Below, piece by piece: positions 6,318 through 14,513 of a stretch of DNA of 20,103 nt. The stretch lies in the NCBI GenBank assembly GCA_041743835.1, contig JBGTLW010000224.1, positions 1-20,103 on the forward strand, in the 5' to 3' direction. The translations under genes and the position numbers were made by a program. The notes under the pieces were generated by a model. The model ran no database searches. It worked only from the letters and a program-made list of their open reading frames with translations, and was not told where the DNA came from. Within the stretch, counting starts at the first letter, position 1, and every line of letters starts with the position of its first letter. This stretch comes from JBGTLW01 sp041743835 (GTDB taxonomy: Bacteria; Planctomycetota; Phycisphaerae; Phycisphaerales; Phycisphaeraceae).

Positions 6318-7097
6318 ATGCTGATCATCGAACGCCAGCAACGTCTGCTCGATCTGCTCAAGGCAAGGCAAACCGCCAGCCTCGATGAGTTGTCGCGCGA
6401 GCTGGATGTGTCAGCCTCCACCATCCGGCGTGATCTTGAAGTCATGGAAAAGCACGGCCAGGTGCGGCGTACCCACGGCGGGGCGGTGTATGAGGGTGAG
6501 TCAGTAGCGAACGGCGGTGTGGTGTCTCCCACAGCGCCACACCCGTCCCTGGCGATGCGGATGAAATCGCAGGTGGCGGCGAAACTGGCCATCGGCAGGG
6601 TGGCGGCGGCAATGGTCGAACCCAACATGACGCTGCTGCTCGATGGCGGATCGACAGTGATCGTCGCTGCGCAGCAGATCACCGCGCGACCCATACAGGT
6701 GGTCACCAACTCGCTATCGATCGCTCAGCACTTCAAGGACGATGAGTCAGCCGAGCTGATTCTTGCGGGCGGGACGCTGTACCCGCGTTCCGAGGTCACC
6801 ACCGGCCCGCTCTGCCGTGGGACACTGCTCGAACTCCACGCGGACCTTGTCTTCATGTCACTGGCGGGCATCTTTGGCGAGGAAGCGTTCAACATCAACA
6901 TGGCGATGGCGTCCGTCGAGCAGGCGATGATGCGGCAGGCGACGCGGTCTGTGCTGCTCATGGACTCGAGCAAGTTTGGTCGCCGTTCTCTGGCACGCGT
7001 GGCTTCCCTCGCTGAGTTTGATGAGATCATCACCGACAGCGGGATCCACGAGACGTGGCGCGAGCGTCTGGGCTCTCGCCTGACGATCGCTGAATAG
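6318..7097 (+). CDS. DeoR-family transcriptional regulator of the microcompartment operon
   Basis: The 259 residues begin with a DeoR winged helix-turn-helix (residues about 5-58). The recognition region is SASTIRRDLEVMEKHG and the wing is VRRTHGGAV. The effector domain follows, with the sugar-phosphate loop LLLDGGSTVIV, VVTNSLSIAQ, LILAGGTLYPRS and the end LLMDSSKFGRRS. Such regulators usually repress sugar catabolic operons until a phosphorylated intermediate binds. It lies 30 bases after the cupin isomerase in the same direction, so it is probably the distal gene of the BMC operon; PVM loci typically encode a DeoR-type regulator. I see no strong ribosome binding site, and the start is set by the family N-terminus. 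Its operator is probably upstream of the window. Confidence 0.92.
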   Translation: MLIIERQQRLLDLLKARQTASLDELSRELDVSASTIRRDLEVMEKHGQVRRTHGGAVYEGESVANGGVVSPTAPHPSLAMRMKSQVAAKLAIGRVAAAMVEPNMTLLLDGGSTVIVAAQQITARPIQVVTNSLSIAQHFKDDESAELILAGGTLYPRSEVTTGPLCRGTLLELHADLVFMSLAGIFGEEAFNINMAMASVEQAMMRQATRSVLLMDSSKFGRRSLARVASLAEFDEIITDSGIHETWRERLGSRLTIAE

Positions 7098-7209
7098 GCG
7101 TTTGCCAGAGTTGCTCAAGCCCCCATCAATTTGTCCATTCATTCTTCCGCGTGTCTTGCCCTCGGGGTATGCTATGGCTGTGTCCATGTCCACTTACGGG
7201 AGCATAGCT

Positions 7210-7587
7210 ATGATTGATGGATTTCACTTCGGCTACAACGATGCGCCAAGCGCGGCGGGGGGCTATGCCGCATCACAGGCGGCCGCCGCATCCAGTGCCG
7301 CGGGTGCGGCCCGGCGCGACGTGACGCACCTGGAAGACCGCTTCGAGCGGCTTTCCCTGATCTGCATGGCCATGTGGTCACTGATCCAGGACAAGACCAA
7401 TCTCACCGAGACAGACCTGATGGAGCGTGTGCATATGCTCGACCTCATGGATGGCAGCGTCGATGGCAAGGCGACGCGCGGCATCACCAAGTGCCACAAG
7501 TGCGCCAGAACGCTCAACGCGCGTCACCTCAAGTGCCTCTACTGCGGTGCAGAGAAGCCCGCGGGCAGCGCGTTTGACCGGTTGTGA
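7210..7587 (+). CDS. Small hypothetical protein with C-terminal zinc ribbon
   Basis: This is a 125-residue protein of unknown function. Residues about 10-40 are Gly/Ala/Ser-rich and probably disordered. Residues about 41-85 are predicted helical and charged (LEDRFERLSLICMAMWSLI, TETDLMERVHMLDLMDG). The C-terminus holds two CxxC pairs, CHKCARTL and CLYCG, spaced like a small zinc ribbon. The ATG at 7210 is favoured by GGGAG at 7197-7201; an in-frame ATG at 7174 is possible but has poorer spacing. It is separated from the DeoR gene by 112 bases, so it is likely a separate unit. A protein-protein or nucleic-acid adapter role is possible, but nothing in the context settles it. Confidence 0.75.
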   Translation: MIDGFHFGYNDAPSAAGGYAASQAAAASSAAGAARRDVTHLEDRFERLSLICMAMWSLIQDKTNLTETDLMERVHMLDLMDGSVDGKATRGITKCHKCARTLNARHLKCLYCGAEKPAGSAFDRL

Positions 7588-7604
7588 CTCGATGACCATG
7601 CGCG

Positions 7605-7613
7605 TGGTATCAT
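7605..7613 (+). promoter_or_regulatory. Extended -10 promoter of the secreted hydrolase gene, leaderless layout
   Basis: TGGTATCAT gives an extended -10 (TG-n-TATCAT) with the hexamer at 7608-7613. The ATG follows after only seven bases, so transcription would start at or next to the start codon. No Shine-Dalgarno sequence is present. No good -35 is seen at normal spacing. Confidence 0.5.
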
Positions 7614-7620
7614 TTCACAA

Positions 7621-8682
7621 ATGATTCGACTTGTCCCGGCAATCCTCTGGGTGCTGATTGCGTGCCACGCCTCGGCCGCCGGCCTGCTCCCGGCCAGTGT
7701 GTTTCCGGTGGACGATTCATTGCGCCCGGCGATCGCGGAGGAAGCCAATCCTGAAGCACGTGCGACGCTTGAACGGCTGGTATGGAATACGGGTGCCTTC
7801 GATGTGACTTTTGCCAGATCGTCAAGGGCTGGGGAGGTCATCGGCACGCTTGCCTTTGCGTCCCCCAAGCCGGTGGGCAGGGCGAGGCAGAATCGCGTGA
7901 CGCTGGATTGGTACGCCGCACGCGGGCCATCCGGCGAGGTCGTGGCGGCGCCCGCAGTGCTGGTGATGCATTCGCTGCACCCGGACCTGCTGCTGGCGAA
8001 GATGATCGCCCGATCGCTCGCGGCTCAGGGTGTACACGCTTTTGTGATGGAGATGCCCGGCTATGGCCGGCGGGTGGATGGGCCAAGGCTGAACACCGGG
8101 GTTACCGCGATGATCCATGCCGAGCAGGGCGTCGCCGACGCCCGGCGGTCGCGGGATGTCATCGCGTCACTCGATGCGGTGATTGATGGCAAAGTGTCGA
8201 TCGCGGGCATGAGCATGGGCGGGTTTTTCGCGACGGGGGCCGCAGCGTTGGATGGCGCGTTTGAGCACGTCTTCCTCTTCCTGTCCGGCGGGGATTGTTT
8301 TAGCGTGTTGATGCACGGCGAGAAGGATGCGAAGCGGCTGCGGCAATCCATGGCCGGGGCCGGGTACGACGACGAGAAACTGCGGGCGCTGCTCGACCCC
8401 ATCGAGCCCTTGCGGCTGGCGCACCGGCTTGATGCCAAACGGACGTACCTGTTCGTCGCGCGGGGGGACACCGTGGTGCGACCGGAGAACAGCGATAAGC
8501 TGGCCAAGGCGGTGGGCCTGGGTGAGGATCACTACATCAAGTTCGACGGCAACCACTACACCGCCATGTTCTTAATGCCTAGCGTCATCGAGAAGATCAA
8601 GATGACGATTAGCGCTGAACCTGCGGCCGGCGATAACGTGGCAGTGAAAGACGTAGAGCCAGTGGCTGAGGTTGCCCCCTGA
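7621..8682 (+). CDS. Exported alpha/beta-hydrolase fold protein
   Basis: This 353-residue protein starts with a Sec signal peptide (residues 1-20: basic MIR, hydrophobic core, ASA-A cleavage context). The hydrolase core has the strand VLVMHSL with the oxyanion-side loop, VHAFVMEMPGYGRR, and the nucleophile elbow GMSMGG with Ser198. Asp283 in ARGDTVV and His312 in GNHYT complete a plausible triad. The fold and triad suggest an esterase or peptidase-like hydrolase acting outside the cytoplasm. The C-terminus (from about 325) is Ala/Val/Glu-rich and probably disordered. The substrate cannot be inferred. It is convergent with the GH57 gene, 21 bases apart. Confidence 0.82.
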   Translation: MIRLVPAILWVLIACHASAAGLLPASVFPVDDSLRPAIAEEANPEARATLERLVWNTGAFDVTFARSSRAGEVIGTLAFASPKPVGRARQNRVTLDWYAARGPSGEVVAAPAVLVMHSLHPDLLLAKMIARSLAAQGVHAFVMEMPGYGRRVDGPRLNTGVTAMIHAEQGVADARRSRDVIASLDAVIDGKVSIAGMSMGGFFATGAAALDGAFEHVFLFLSGGDCFSVLMHGEKDAKRLRQSMAGAGYDDEKLRALLDPIEPLRLAHRLDAKRTYLFVARGDTVVRPENSDKLAKAVGLGEDHYIKFDGNHYTAMFLMPSVIEKIKMTISAEPAAGDNVAVKDVEPVAEVAP

Positions 8683-8703
8683 TCTGAGGTCTGGCGGGAG
8701 GCG

Positions 8704-9903
8704 TCAGCCGGCATTGGCGGGCACGGCATCGAGCCGCGACCGCAGGTTCTCCAGCACATTCATGAAGTTGATGTAGCTGTCGTAGGGCGACGCATACGGG
8801 TTGAAATACTTGTGCACCTGCCCGTCGGCAAAATACTTGGTACACATGTAGTAGAAGTGGTCGCTGGTGGTCAGGCGTCGCCAGTCGTCGAGCAGGTCCA
8901 GATCGCCGGTGCGCTTGACCTTCTCTTCGAGCCGGTACAACTCCTTCAGTGCGCCGGACTGCATGGCGTTTCCCGCCCAGGCGCTTAAGTCCCGCTCGGT
9001 GTCCGCCCAACTGATGGACTTGGGCACGTCGTACCGGCTGACCGGTGCGTGGGCCTCGATGCACTCGCTGGGTGTCCGGAAGGTGTTGCCGCGTGCGAGG
9101 ATCTTTTCGGGCAGGGCCCCGAGGAACTGCTGGATGCCTGTGTCCTGCCGCTGGTGCTCGCCGAAGGTCTCGTAGTCCATGAAGAGATTGCACAGGTCCG
9201 CCTCGTGGTCGATCCACGACGCGAACTTGTCCGCATCCAAGGGCCAATCGCCCCAACTCCGATCCGAGAATCGGAACGCGATGTCGTCGCTGAGCCGGTA
9301 GTGCTTGAGCAGCAGGGCGGGGCGGATGGCCCCTGCGGAAAAATCGCCGGACGCCTCGTAAGCGAAATTGGGGCTTCGGCCATCGAGCAACGCATCGACC
9401 CCCTCGGTGAGGATGCCGCTGAACCCGCCGAGCCCCGCGATGAACTGAGCCAGGTCGTTGGAGTAGATCAGCTCGGTGTTGCGGAACACAGACGGCCGCT
9501 GGCCAAAGTGCTCCTCGATCGCGTCGCAGTGCAGGTCAACCTGCTCGGCAAACTCCTCGCGTGAATACAGGAACGCCAGCGAGTGGTAGTACGTCTCCGC
9601 GAGGAACTCGACACACCCGGTCTGCGCCAGCTCCTGGAACGCTTCGAGCGCTTCGGGTGCATAGCGCTTGAACTGCTCGATGGCCGTGCCGGAGATGCTG
9701 AACGCAAGGCGGAGCGCGCCGTTGTACTCGCGTGCCATGCGTGTGAGCATGCGCGTCGTGGGGACATAGCACCGCTCGGCCACGCGCCGCATGATCTGGC
9801 TGTTGTGGTCGTTGTCCAGGTATTGCGCGTCGGTATCGAAGACGCTGTACCTGCGCAACCGCAAGGGCTGGTGGACTTGAAAGTAAAAACAAACCGAAGC
9901 CAA
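8704..9903 (-). CDS. Glycoside hydrolase family 57 (alpha-amylase/4-alpha-glucanotransferase-like)
   Basis: The predicted protein has 399 residues from a TTG at 9903. GH57 landmarks in order are FYFQVHQPLRLRR at the N-terminus, EFLAETYYHSLA, FRNTELIY with the nucleophile Glu144, and FMDYETFGEH with the acid/base Asp243. GH57 enzymes cleave or transfer alpha-1,4-glucans; no signal peptide is visible, so intracellular glycogen or maltodextrin is the likely substrate. The TTG start is chosen because the family begins right at this strand and AGGAAAGG lies just upstream. The in-frame ATG at 10011 would add 36 non-homologous residues and overlap ndh by 70 bases. The 38-base gap to ndh suggests co-transcription. 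Confidence 0.9.
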   Translation of the reverse strand: MASVCFYFQVHQPLRLRRYSVFDTDAQYLDNDHNSQIMRRVAERCYVPTTRMLTRMAREYNGALRLAFSISGTAIEQFKRYAPEALEAFQELAQTGCVEFLAETYYHSLAFLYSREEFAEQVDLHCDAIEEHFGQRPSVFRNTELIYSNDLAQFIAGLGGFSGILTEGVDALLDGRSPNFAYEASGDFSAGAIRPALLLKHYRLSDDIAFRFSDRSWGDWPLDADKFASWIDHEADLCNLFMDYETFGEHQRQDTGIQQFLGALPEKILARGNTFRTPSECIEAHAPVSRYDVPKSISWADTERDLSAWAGNAMQSGALKELYRLEEKVKRTGDLDLLDDWRRLTTSDHFYYMCTKYFADGQVHKYFNPYASPYDSYINFMNVLENLRSRLDAVPANAG

Positions 9904-9941
9904 GCGACCGCCTTTCCTAACCGGGTCTGGGTGCTGTCCCT

Positions 9942-11288
9942 CTATTGTGGCGTGTCTGCGGACGGTTGCAAGGCCTCGGGCCCCGGCGCGTCCGTACATG
10001 GCGGGCCGCAACCCTCATCGAAGATGATCCTCGCCCCGCGGCGGAACGTCACATAGGAGTAGAACCACGCCAGCATCACAGCCACTTTATTGCGGAAGCC
10101 GACCAGAAAGATCAGGTGGATCCACAGCCACGCCAGCCACGCAACGACGCCGGACAGTTGAATCTTACCTATCTTCGCAATCGCACGCTTGCGTCCGATA
10201 GTCGCCATAGACCCGCGATCGTGGTACGTGAACGGGCACGTCTCGGGCGCGGCGGCGCTCCCGGTGGTCAGACGCTTGTCGATGACGCGGGCCGCGTGCT
10301 TGCCCATCTGTGTCGCAGCGGGAGCAAGGCCCGGCACGAGCTTGCCGCCACCATCGACGAGCGTGGTGATGTCGCCGATGGCGAACGCCTCGGGGTACCC
10401 CTTGATGGTCAGGTCCGCCTGCACCGGGATGCGCCCGCCCGGCCCAAGCTCGATGCCCAGCGAGCGCGTGAGCGGGTGGGCCGAGACACCCGCCGCCCAG
10501 AGGGTGTTGTGTGTATCGATACGGTCGCCGCTGCGGAGTATGACGTGGTCCTCCGCCACAGCGACCACGCGTTCGTTGAGTCGAACCTCGACACCCAGGC
10601 TCTGCAACTGCGTCAACGCCTTGCCCGCGAGCGCACCGCCGAATGCTTCCAGCAGCTTGTCGCCGCTCTCCACCAGGATGATCCTCGCATCGATCGGGTT
10701 GATGTTGCGGAAGTCGCGCTTGAAGACGACCTTGGTCAGTTCTGCGATCGCGCCTGCCAACTCCACGCCCGTGGGCCCGCCCCCGATGACGACGATGGTC
10801 ATAAGGCTCTGTCGATAGTCCATGTCGGTCGTACACTCCGCCAGCTCAAAGCTGCGCAGCAGCTTGAAGCGCATCGCCATGGCGTCGCGGAGGGACTTGA
10901 GGCCGGGGGCGTTGGTTGCCCACTGCGGGCTGTTGAAGTAGCTGGTGGTCCCACCCATCGCGAGGACCAGGTAGTCGTAGCCGATGGCATCGTGGCAGAG
11001 CCGGACCATGCGGGCTTCCAGGTCGATGCCCTGGACCGTGTCCATGAGCACGGTGATGCGCGGGTCCTTGCGGAAGATGGATCGCACCGGCTCCGAGACT
11101 TCCGGCGCGGAGAGCCCAGCCGTGGCGACCTGGTAAAGCAGCGGTTGAAACAGGTGGTGGTTTGTCTTATCGATGAGGGTGATTCTGGCGCTGGCCTTGA
11201 GCTGGCGGCAGAAGGATAGCCCACCAAAACCGGCGCCGAGCACCACGATGTGGGGTTGACCTGCCGCTGTGTTTGCCTGCTCACGCAT
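9942..11288 (-). CDS. ndh: Type II NADH dehydrogenase (NDH-2)
   Basis: This 448-residue flavoprotein transfers electrons from NADH to quinone without pumping protons. The FAD site is VVLGAGFGG (residues 15-23). The NADH site is VIGGGPTGVELAG (about 167-179). The second FAD contact is AFAIGD (about 307-312), and QMGKHAARVI is the quinone-side helix. The C-terminal hydrophobic stretch (GVVAWLAWLWIHLIFLVGFRNKV, described only by its ends G and V here) anchors the protein to the membrane, as usual for the family. About 25 hydrophilic residues extend beyond it. The ATG at 11288 fits the family N-terminus and a promoter-like hexamer nine bases upstream. It is divergent from alaS, with 147 bases between. 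Confidence 0.95.
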   Translation of the reverse strand: MREQANTAAGQPHIVVLGAGFGGLSFCRQLKASARITLIDKTNHHLFQPLLYQVATAGLSAPEVSEPVRSIFRKDPRITVLMDTVQGIDLEARMVRLCHDAIGYDYLVLAMGGTTSYFNSPQWATNAPGLKSLRDAMAMRFKLLRSFELAECTTDMDYRQSLMTIVVIGGGPTGVELAGAIAELTKVVFKRDFRNINPIDARIILVESGDKLLEAFGGALAGKALTQLQSLGVEVRLNERVVAVAEDHVILRSGDRIDTHNTLWAAGVSAHPLTRSLGIELGPGGRIPVQADLTIKGYPEAFAIGDITTLVDGGGKLVPGLAPAATQMGKHAARVIDKRLTTGSAAAPETCPFTYHDRGSMATIGRKRAIAKIGKIQLSGVVAWLAWLWIHLIFLVGFRNKVAVMLAWFYSYVTFRRGARIIFDEGCGPPCTDAPGPEALQPSADTPQ

Positions 11289-11297
11289 CTAGGAAAC

Positions 11298-11303
11298 ACT
11301 GTA
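11298..11303 (-). promoter_or_regulatory. Candidate -10 element of ndh
   Basis: On the minus strand TACAGT lies nine bases before the ATG of ndh, giving a leader of only a few bases. No clear -35 is seen. The call rests on the matching geometry at other genes in the window. Confidence 0.3.
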
Positions 11304-11368
11304 GGCACTTGGTTGGTTTCGTCCACTTTGCCCCAAGCCGGGCCGACGACCATGCACATCCTTTCCGC

Positions 11369-11374
11369 TATACT
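11369..11374 (+). promoter_or_regulatory. Candidate -10 element of alaS
   Basis: TATACT matches the -10 consensus at five of six positions and lies in the ndh-alaS divergent gap. It would leave an untranslated leader of roughly 55 bases before the ATG at 11436. The -35 is unclear. Confidence 0.4.
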
Positions 11375-11435
11375 CAATTGCTCGGACCACCTTGACCCAA
11401 GCCCTCGACGCCACACCCCAACGGACGCTCACCCC

Positions 11436-14429
11436 ATGCCCACCAGCGGCGAAATCCGGCAGCAGTTCATCGACTTCTTCGTCAAGAAGCACGACCACTA
11501 TTTCGCGCCCTCCTCACCCGTAGTGCCACACGGCGACCCGACGCTCCTGTTCGCCAACGCGGGTATGAACCAGTTCAAGCCCTACTTCCTGGGCACCGAA
11601 GCCACGCCGAACCCGCCCCGGGCCGCGAACACCCAGAAGTGCATCCGCGCCGGCGGCAAGCACAACGACCTGGACGATGTCGGCAAGGACACCTACCACC
11701 ACACGTTCTTCGAGATGCTGGGCAACTGGTCCTTCGGCGACTACTTCAAGGCGGAAGCAATCGCCTGGGCGTGGGAGTTGCTCGTGGAGGTCTGGGGCAT
11801 CGACCCGCAGCGCCTGCACGCGACCTACTTCGAGGGCGACGAGGCCGAGGGGCTCGCACCCGACACCGAGGCCCGCGAGCTGTGGCTCAGGTATCTGCCC
11901 GCCGAACGCATCCACCCCGGCAACAAGAAGGACAACTTCTGGGAGATGGGCGACACCGGGCCGTGCGGCCCGTGCTCCGAGATCCACTACGACCGCACCC
12001 CCGACAAGTCCGGTGGCACGCTCGTCAACGCCGACGGCCAGGACAGCGTCGTCGAGGTCTGGAACCTCGTCTTCATCCAGTTCAACCGCGGGACCGATGG
12101 CCGGCTCACCCCGCTGCCCGCTAAGCATGTGGACACCGGCATGGGCTTTGAACGCATCGTCCGCGTGCTCCAGAGCAAGACGTCCAACTACGACACAGAC
12201 GTGTTCACCCCGCTGTTTGGTGCGATCCACAAAGTCACCGGCGCCCGGCCATACGACGGCGGCGAGGGCACGCTCAGCGACCCGATCGACACCGCCTACC
12301 GCGTCATCGCCGACCACATCCGCTGCCTGACCTTCGCCCTGTCCGACGGGGCGCACTGCGGGAACAACGGGCGCGAGTCTGTGCTGCGCACCATCCTCCG
12401 ACGGGCCGTGCGCTATGGGCACCAGCAATTAGGCGTCGAGCGGCCGTTCTTCTACAAGCTCGTGCCCGCGGTCGTCGAACAGATGGGCGACTTTTTCCCG
12501 GAGCTCAAGAAGAACCCGCAAGCGGTGGCGGATGAGTTGTTGGTTGAGGAGGAAAGCTTCCGCAAGACGCTCGCGCGTGGGATCACGATTTTTGATCGCG
12601 AAGCACGCCATGCTATTTCGAAACACTTCAGTGGACGGCTAACAGGAGGGCATGGCGGTTATGCCTTATTATGTACGCCAGTACGTAGACGCATTCATGG
12701 ATCTACGCAATCTTTGCCTGTCAACCAGTATGATGCAGATGACCTTGCCATTATTTCTCATAACGGCACTAAGATTTGGGAAGGAAAGCTTGGTGATATC
12801 CCTAGTGATCTGTTGTCGCATGCTGCGAATGGCCAAGTAGTCCTCGACGGCGAGACTGCGTTCGACCTCGAAGCGACCTATGGCTTCCCGATCAGCCTCA
12901 CGCAGGTGATGGCTCAGGAGCGCGGGCTGACCGTGGACATGGCCGGCTACGAGAAGGCCAAGCAGAAGCACTCGGAGGTCTCCCGGGCCGACACCGGCAC
13001 AGCCGACGCCACCGCGCAGCTCATCGAGTTTGTCCAGAACCACAAGCCCAAGGCCACGGAGTTCGTGGGTTACACCGCGACCGAGCTTTCGCGCGAGATG
13101 TCCCTGCAGGTCTTCCCGCTGGGTCACGACCGATATGCGGTGGTCACCGATGCCACCCCGTTCTACGCCGAGTCAGGCGGTCAGGTCGGCGACACCGGGA
13201 TCATCCAGGTCGCAGGCGGTGCGCGATTCACCATCGACGACACGCAGAAAGTCGGCGACGTGGTCTTTCATCTGGGAAAACTGAACAGCGGCGAGGTGAA
13301 GCCTTGCACCGGCAAGGTCGGGATGGCGGTGGACCCGGCCCGCAGGGCGCTCATCATGAGTAACCACACCACCACGCACGTCATGAACCGTGCGCTGCGT
13401 GACCTGGTGAACGCGCAAACGATGCAGAAGGGTTCGCTGGTTGATCCGGAGCGGTTGCGCTTTGACTTCTCAAACAATGGCCCGGTCGAGGCGGAGCAGT
13501 TGGCTGCGGTGGAGGAGCAGGTCCGGGCCGACATCGCCGCAGACCTGCCCGTTTACATCGAGTACGCCCCGCAGGAAGCGGCCTTGCAGGTGCGTGGCCT
13601 CCGCGCGGTCTTTGGTGAGAAGTACCCGCCGAAGGTTCGTGTGGTTTCCATCGGCGCGCCGGTGGATGCTCTGCTCGCTGAGCCGGATAGCGACAAGTGG
13701 GAGAAGCTGTCGATCGAGTTCTGCGGGGGCACGCACCTGCGGTCCACCGGGCAGGCCGGGGGCTTCTGCATTGTCAGCGAAGAGGGTGTCGCCAAGGGCG
13801 TTCGCCGCATCACCGCGCTGACCGGCCAGGCGGCTCACGATGCCCAGACCGCTGGCGAAGAGCTGCTCAACCGGGTCACGGTGCTGGCGCAAGCCAAAAC
13901 AGACGACGAGTTGATGCTAAGCGATGAAGTGGCCGCGATCACAACCGCGCTGGGCGAGCGCACGATGTCTGCGGTGACGAGGCAGCGTGTGCGTGCTGGC
14001 TTGGCGGAAGTGCAGGCCAAGCTCAAGGAGGCGCTCAAGCAGCGGTCGAAGGAGTCGGCCGGGTTGGCTGTTGACGCGGCACGGAAGCGGGCGGACGCGA
14101 TGTCCGGGCCGGTGATCGTGGCGAGCATCGGCGAGGTGGATGCCAGCGCGATCCGTACCGCGATGGACGTGTTCCGCAAGAAGCACGCCGACAGCGCGGT
14201 CCTGCTCGCGGGGACAAGCGATGGCAAAGTCGCGCTGATGGCCACGGTGCCCAAGCCTATGATTGACCGCGGGCTCAAGGCCGGCGACTGGATCAAGCAC
14301 GTGGCCCCGGTGGTCGGTGGCGGTGGGGGGGGGCGGCCGGACTCCGCACAGGCCGGCGGCAAAGACCCCGGCAAGATCGAAGAAGCGCTCAAGGCCGCAG
14401 AGACCTTTGCTGGTGACAAACTCAAGTAA
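11436..14429 (+). CDS. alaS: Alanyl-tRNA synthetase with internal low-GC insertion
   Basis: This 997-residue enzyme charges tRNA-Ala. The class II catalytic domain includes FANAGMNQFKPYF, GNWSFGDYF and MGDTGPCGPCSE. The editing domain has the zinc/editing residues NHTTTHVMN (His644, His648) and FCGGTHLRSTG. The C-terminal C-Ala domain ends with a GGGGGGRPDSAQAGG motif. Typical bacterial AlaRS has about 870-900 residues. Much of the excess is an in-frame segment at residues about 392-468, where the family runs directly from the end of the tRNA-recognition helices into DGETAFDLEATYGFP. The start MPTSGEIRQQFIDFF fits the family; in-frame codons upstream to 11250 are excluded because they cross the promoter and overlap ndh. 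dapL follows 84 bases downstream. Confidence 0.95.
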   Translation: MPTSGEIRQQFIDFFVKKHDHYFAPSSPVVPHGDPTLLFANAGMNQFKPYFLGTEATPNPPRAANTQKCIRAGGKHNDLDDVGKDTYHHTFFEMLGNWSFGDYFKAEAIAWAWELLVEVWGIDPQRLHATYFEGDEAEGLAPDTEARELWLRYLPAERIHPGNKKDNFWEMGDTGPCGPCSEIHYDRTPDKSGGTLVNADGQDSVVEVWNLVFIQFNRGTDGRLTPLPAKHVDTGMGFERIVRVLQSKTSNYDTDVFTPLFGAIHKVTGARPYDGGEGTLSDPIDTAYRVIADHIRCLTFALSDGAHCGNNGRESVLRTILRRAVRYGHQQLGVERPFFYKLVPAVVEQMGDFFPELKKNPQAVADELLVEEESFRKTLARGITIFDREARHAISKHFSGRLTGGHGGYALLCTPVRRRIHGSTQSLPVNQYDADDLAIISHNGTKIWEGKLGDIPSDLLSHAANGQVVLDGETAFDLEATYGFPISLTQVMAQERGLTVDMAGYEKAKQKHSEVSRADTGTADATAQLIEFVQNHKPKATEFVGYTATELSREMSLQVFPLGHDRYAVVTDATPFYAESGGQVGDTGIIQVAGGARFTIDDTQKVGDVVFHLGKLNSGEVKPCTGKVGMAVDPARRALIMSNHTTTHVMNRALRDLVNAQTMQKGSLVDPERLRFDFSNNGPVEAEQLAAVEEQVRADIAADLPVYIEYAPQEAALQVRGLRAVFGEKYPPKVRVVSIGAPVDALLAEPDSDKWEKLSIEFCGGTHLRSTGQAGGFCIVSEEGVAKGVRRITALTGQAAHDAQTAGEELLNRVTVLAQAKTDDELMLSDEVAAITTALGERTMSAVTRQRVRAGLAEVQAKLKEALKQRSKESAGLAVDAARKRADAMSGPVIVASIGEVDASAIRTAMDVFRKKHADSAVLLAGTSDGKVALMATVPKPMIDRGLKAGDWIKHVAPVVGGGGGGRPDSAQAGGKDPGKIEEALKAAETFAGDKLK
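12609..12839 (+). other. In-frame low-GC insertion within alaS
   Basis: The 240 bases 12601-12840 contain 113 G or C by hand count (47%), against 62% for the next 60 bases. Codons rare elsewhere (TTA, ATT, AGT, TCT, CTA, AGA) cluster here. The encoded peptide (for example LTGGHGGYALLC and IISHNGTKIWEGKLGD) has no counterpart in the AlaRS motifs I know and separates two conserved segments. No stop or frameshift occurs, so it appears tolerated. Its origin is unknown, and the exact edges are approximate. Confidence 0.6.
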
Positions 14430-14513
14430 CCCACGACGCAGTACCCATGAGGCCTTCTGTCAGGGGCATCCCTTTGTGCAGCGCCTCGCGTCTTTTGATG
14501 AAATGGAACCGAC

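Noticed and set aside
7131..7173. Promoter upstream of the zinc-ribbon gene (TTGTCC at 7131, TATGCT at 7168)
   Set aside because: The hexamers are 31 bases apart, too far for a standard promoter; TATGCT alone was not enough.
8662..8710. Possible bidirectional terminator between the hydrolase and GH57 genes (GGCTGA...TCAGCC)
   Set aside because: The stem is only six bases with a 34-base loop and no T-tract; too weak to list.
9945..11219. Long open frame on the + strand opposite ndh (424 codons)
   Set aside because: The frame is a by-product of high GC on the opposite strand of a clear NDH-2 gene; its product is Arg/Asp/His-rich with no recognisable family.
11514..12428. Long open frame on the - strand opposite alaS (304 codons)
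   Set aside because: It mirrors the codon-position bias of alaS and stops near where the low-GC insertion begins.
12634..12851. GACGGC direct repeats flanking the alaS insertion as a target duplication
   Set aside because: The copies are 212 bases apart, not a multiple of three, so removing one unit would break the frame; six bases can match by chance.
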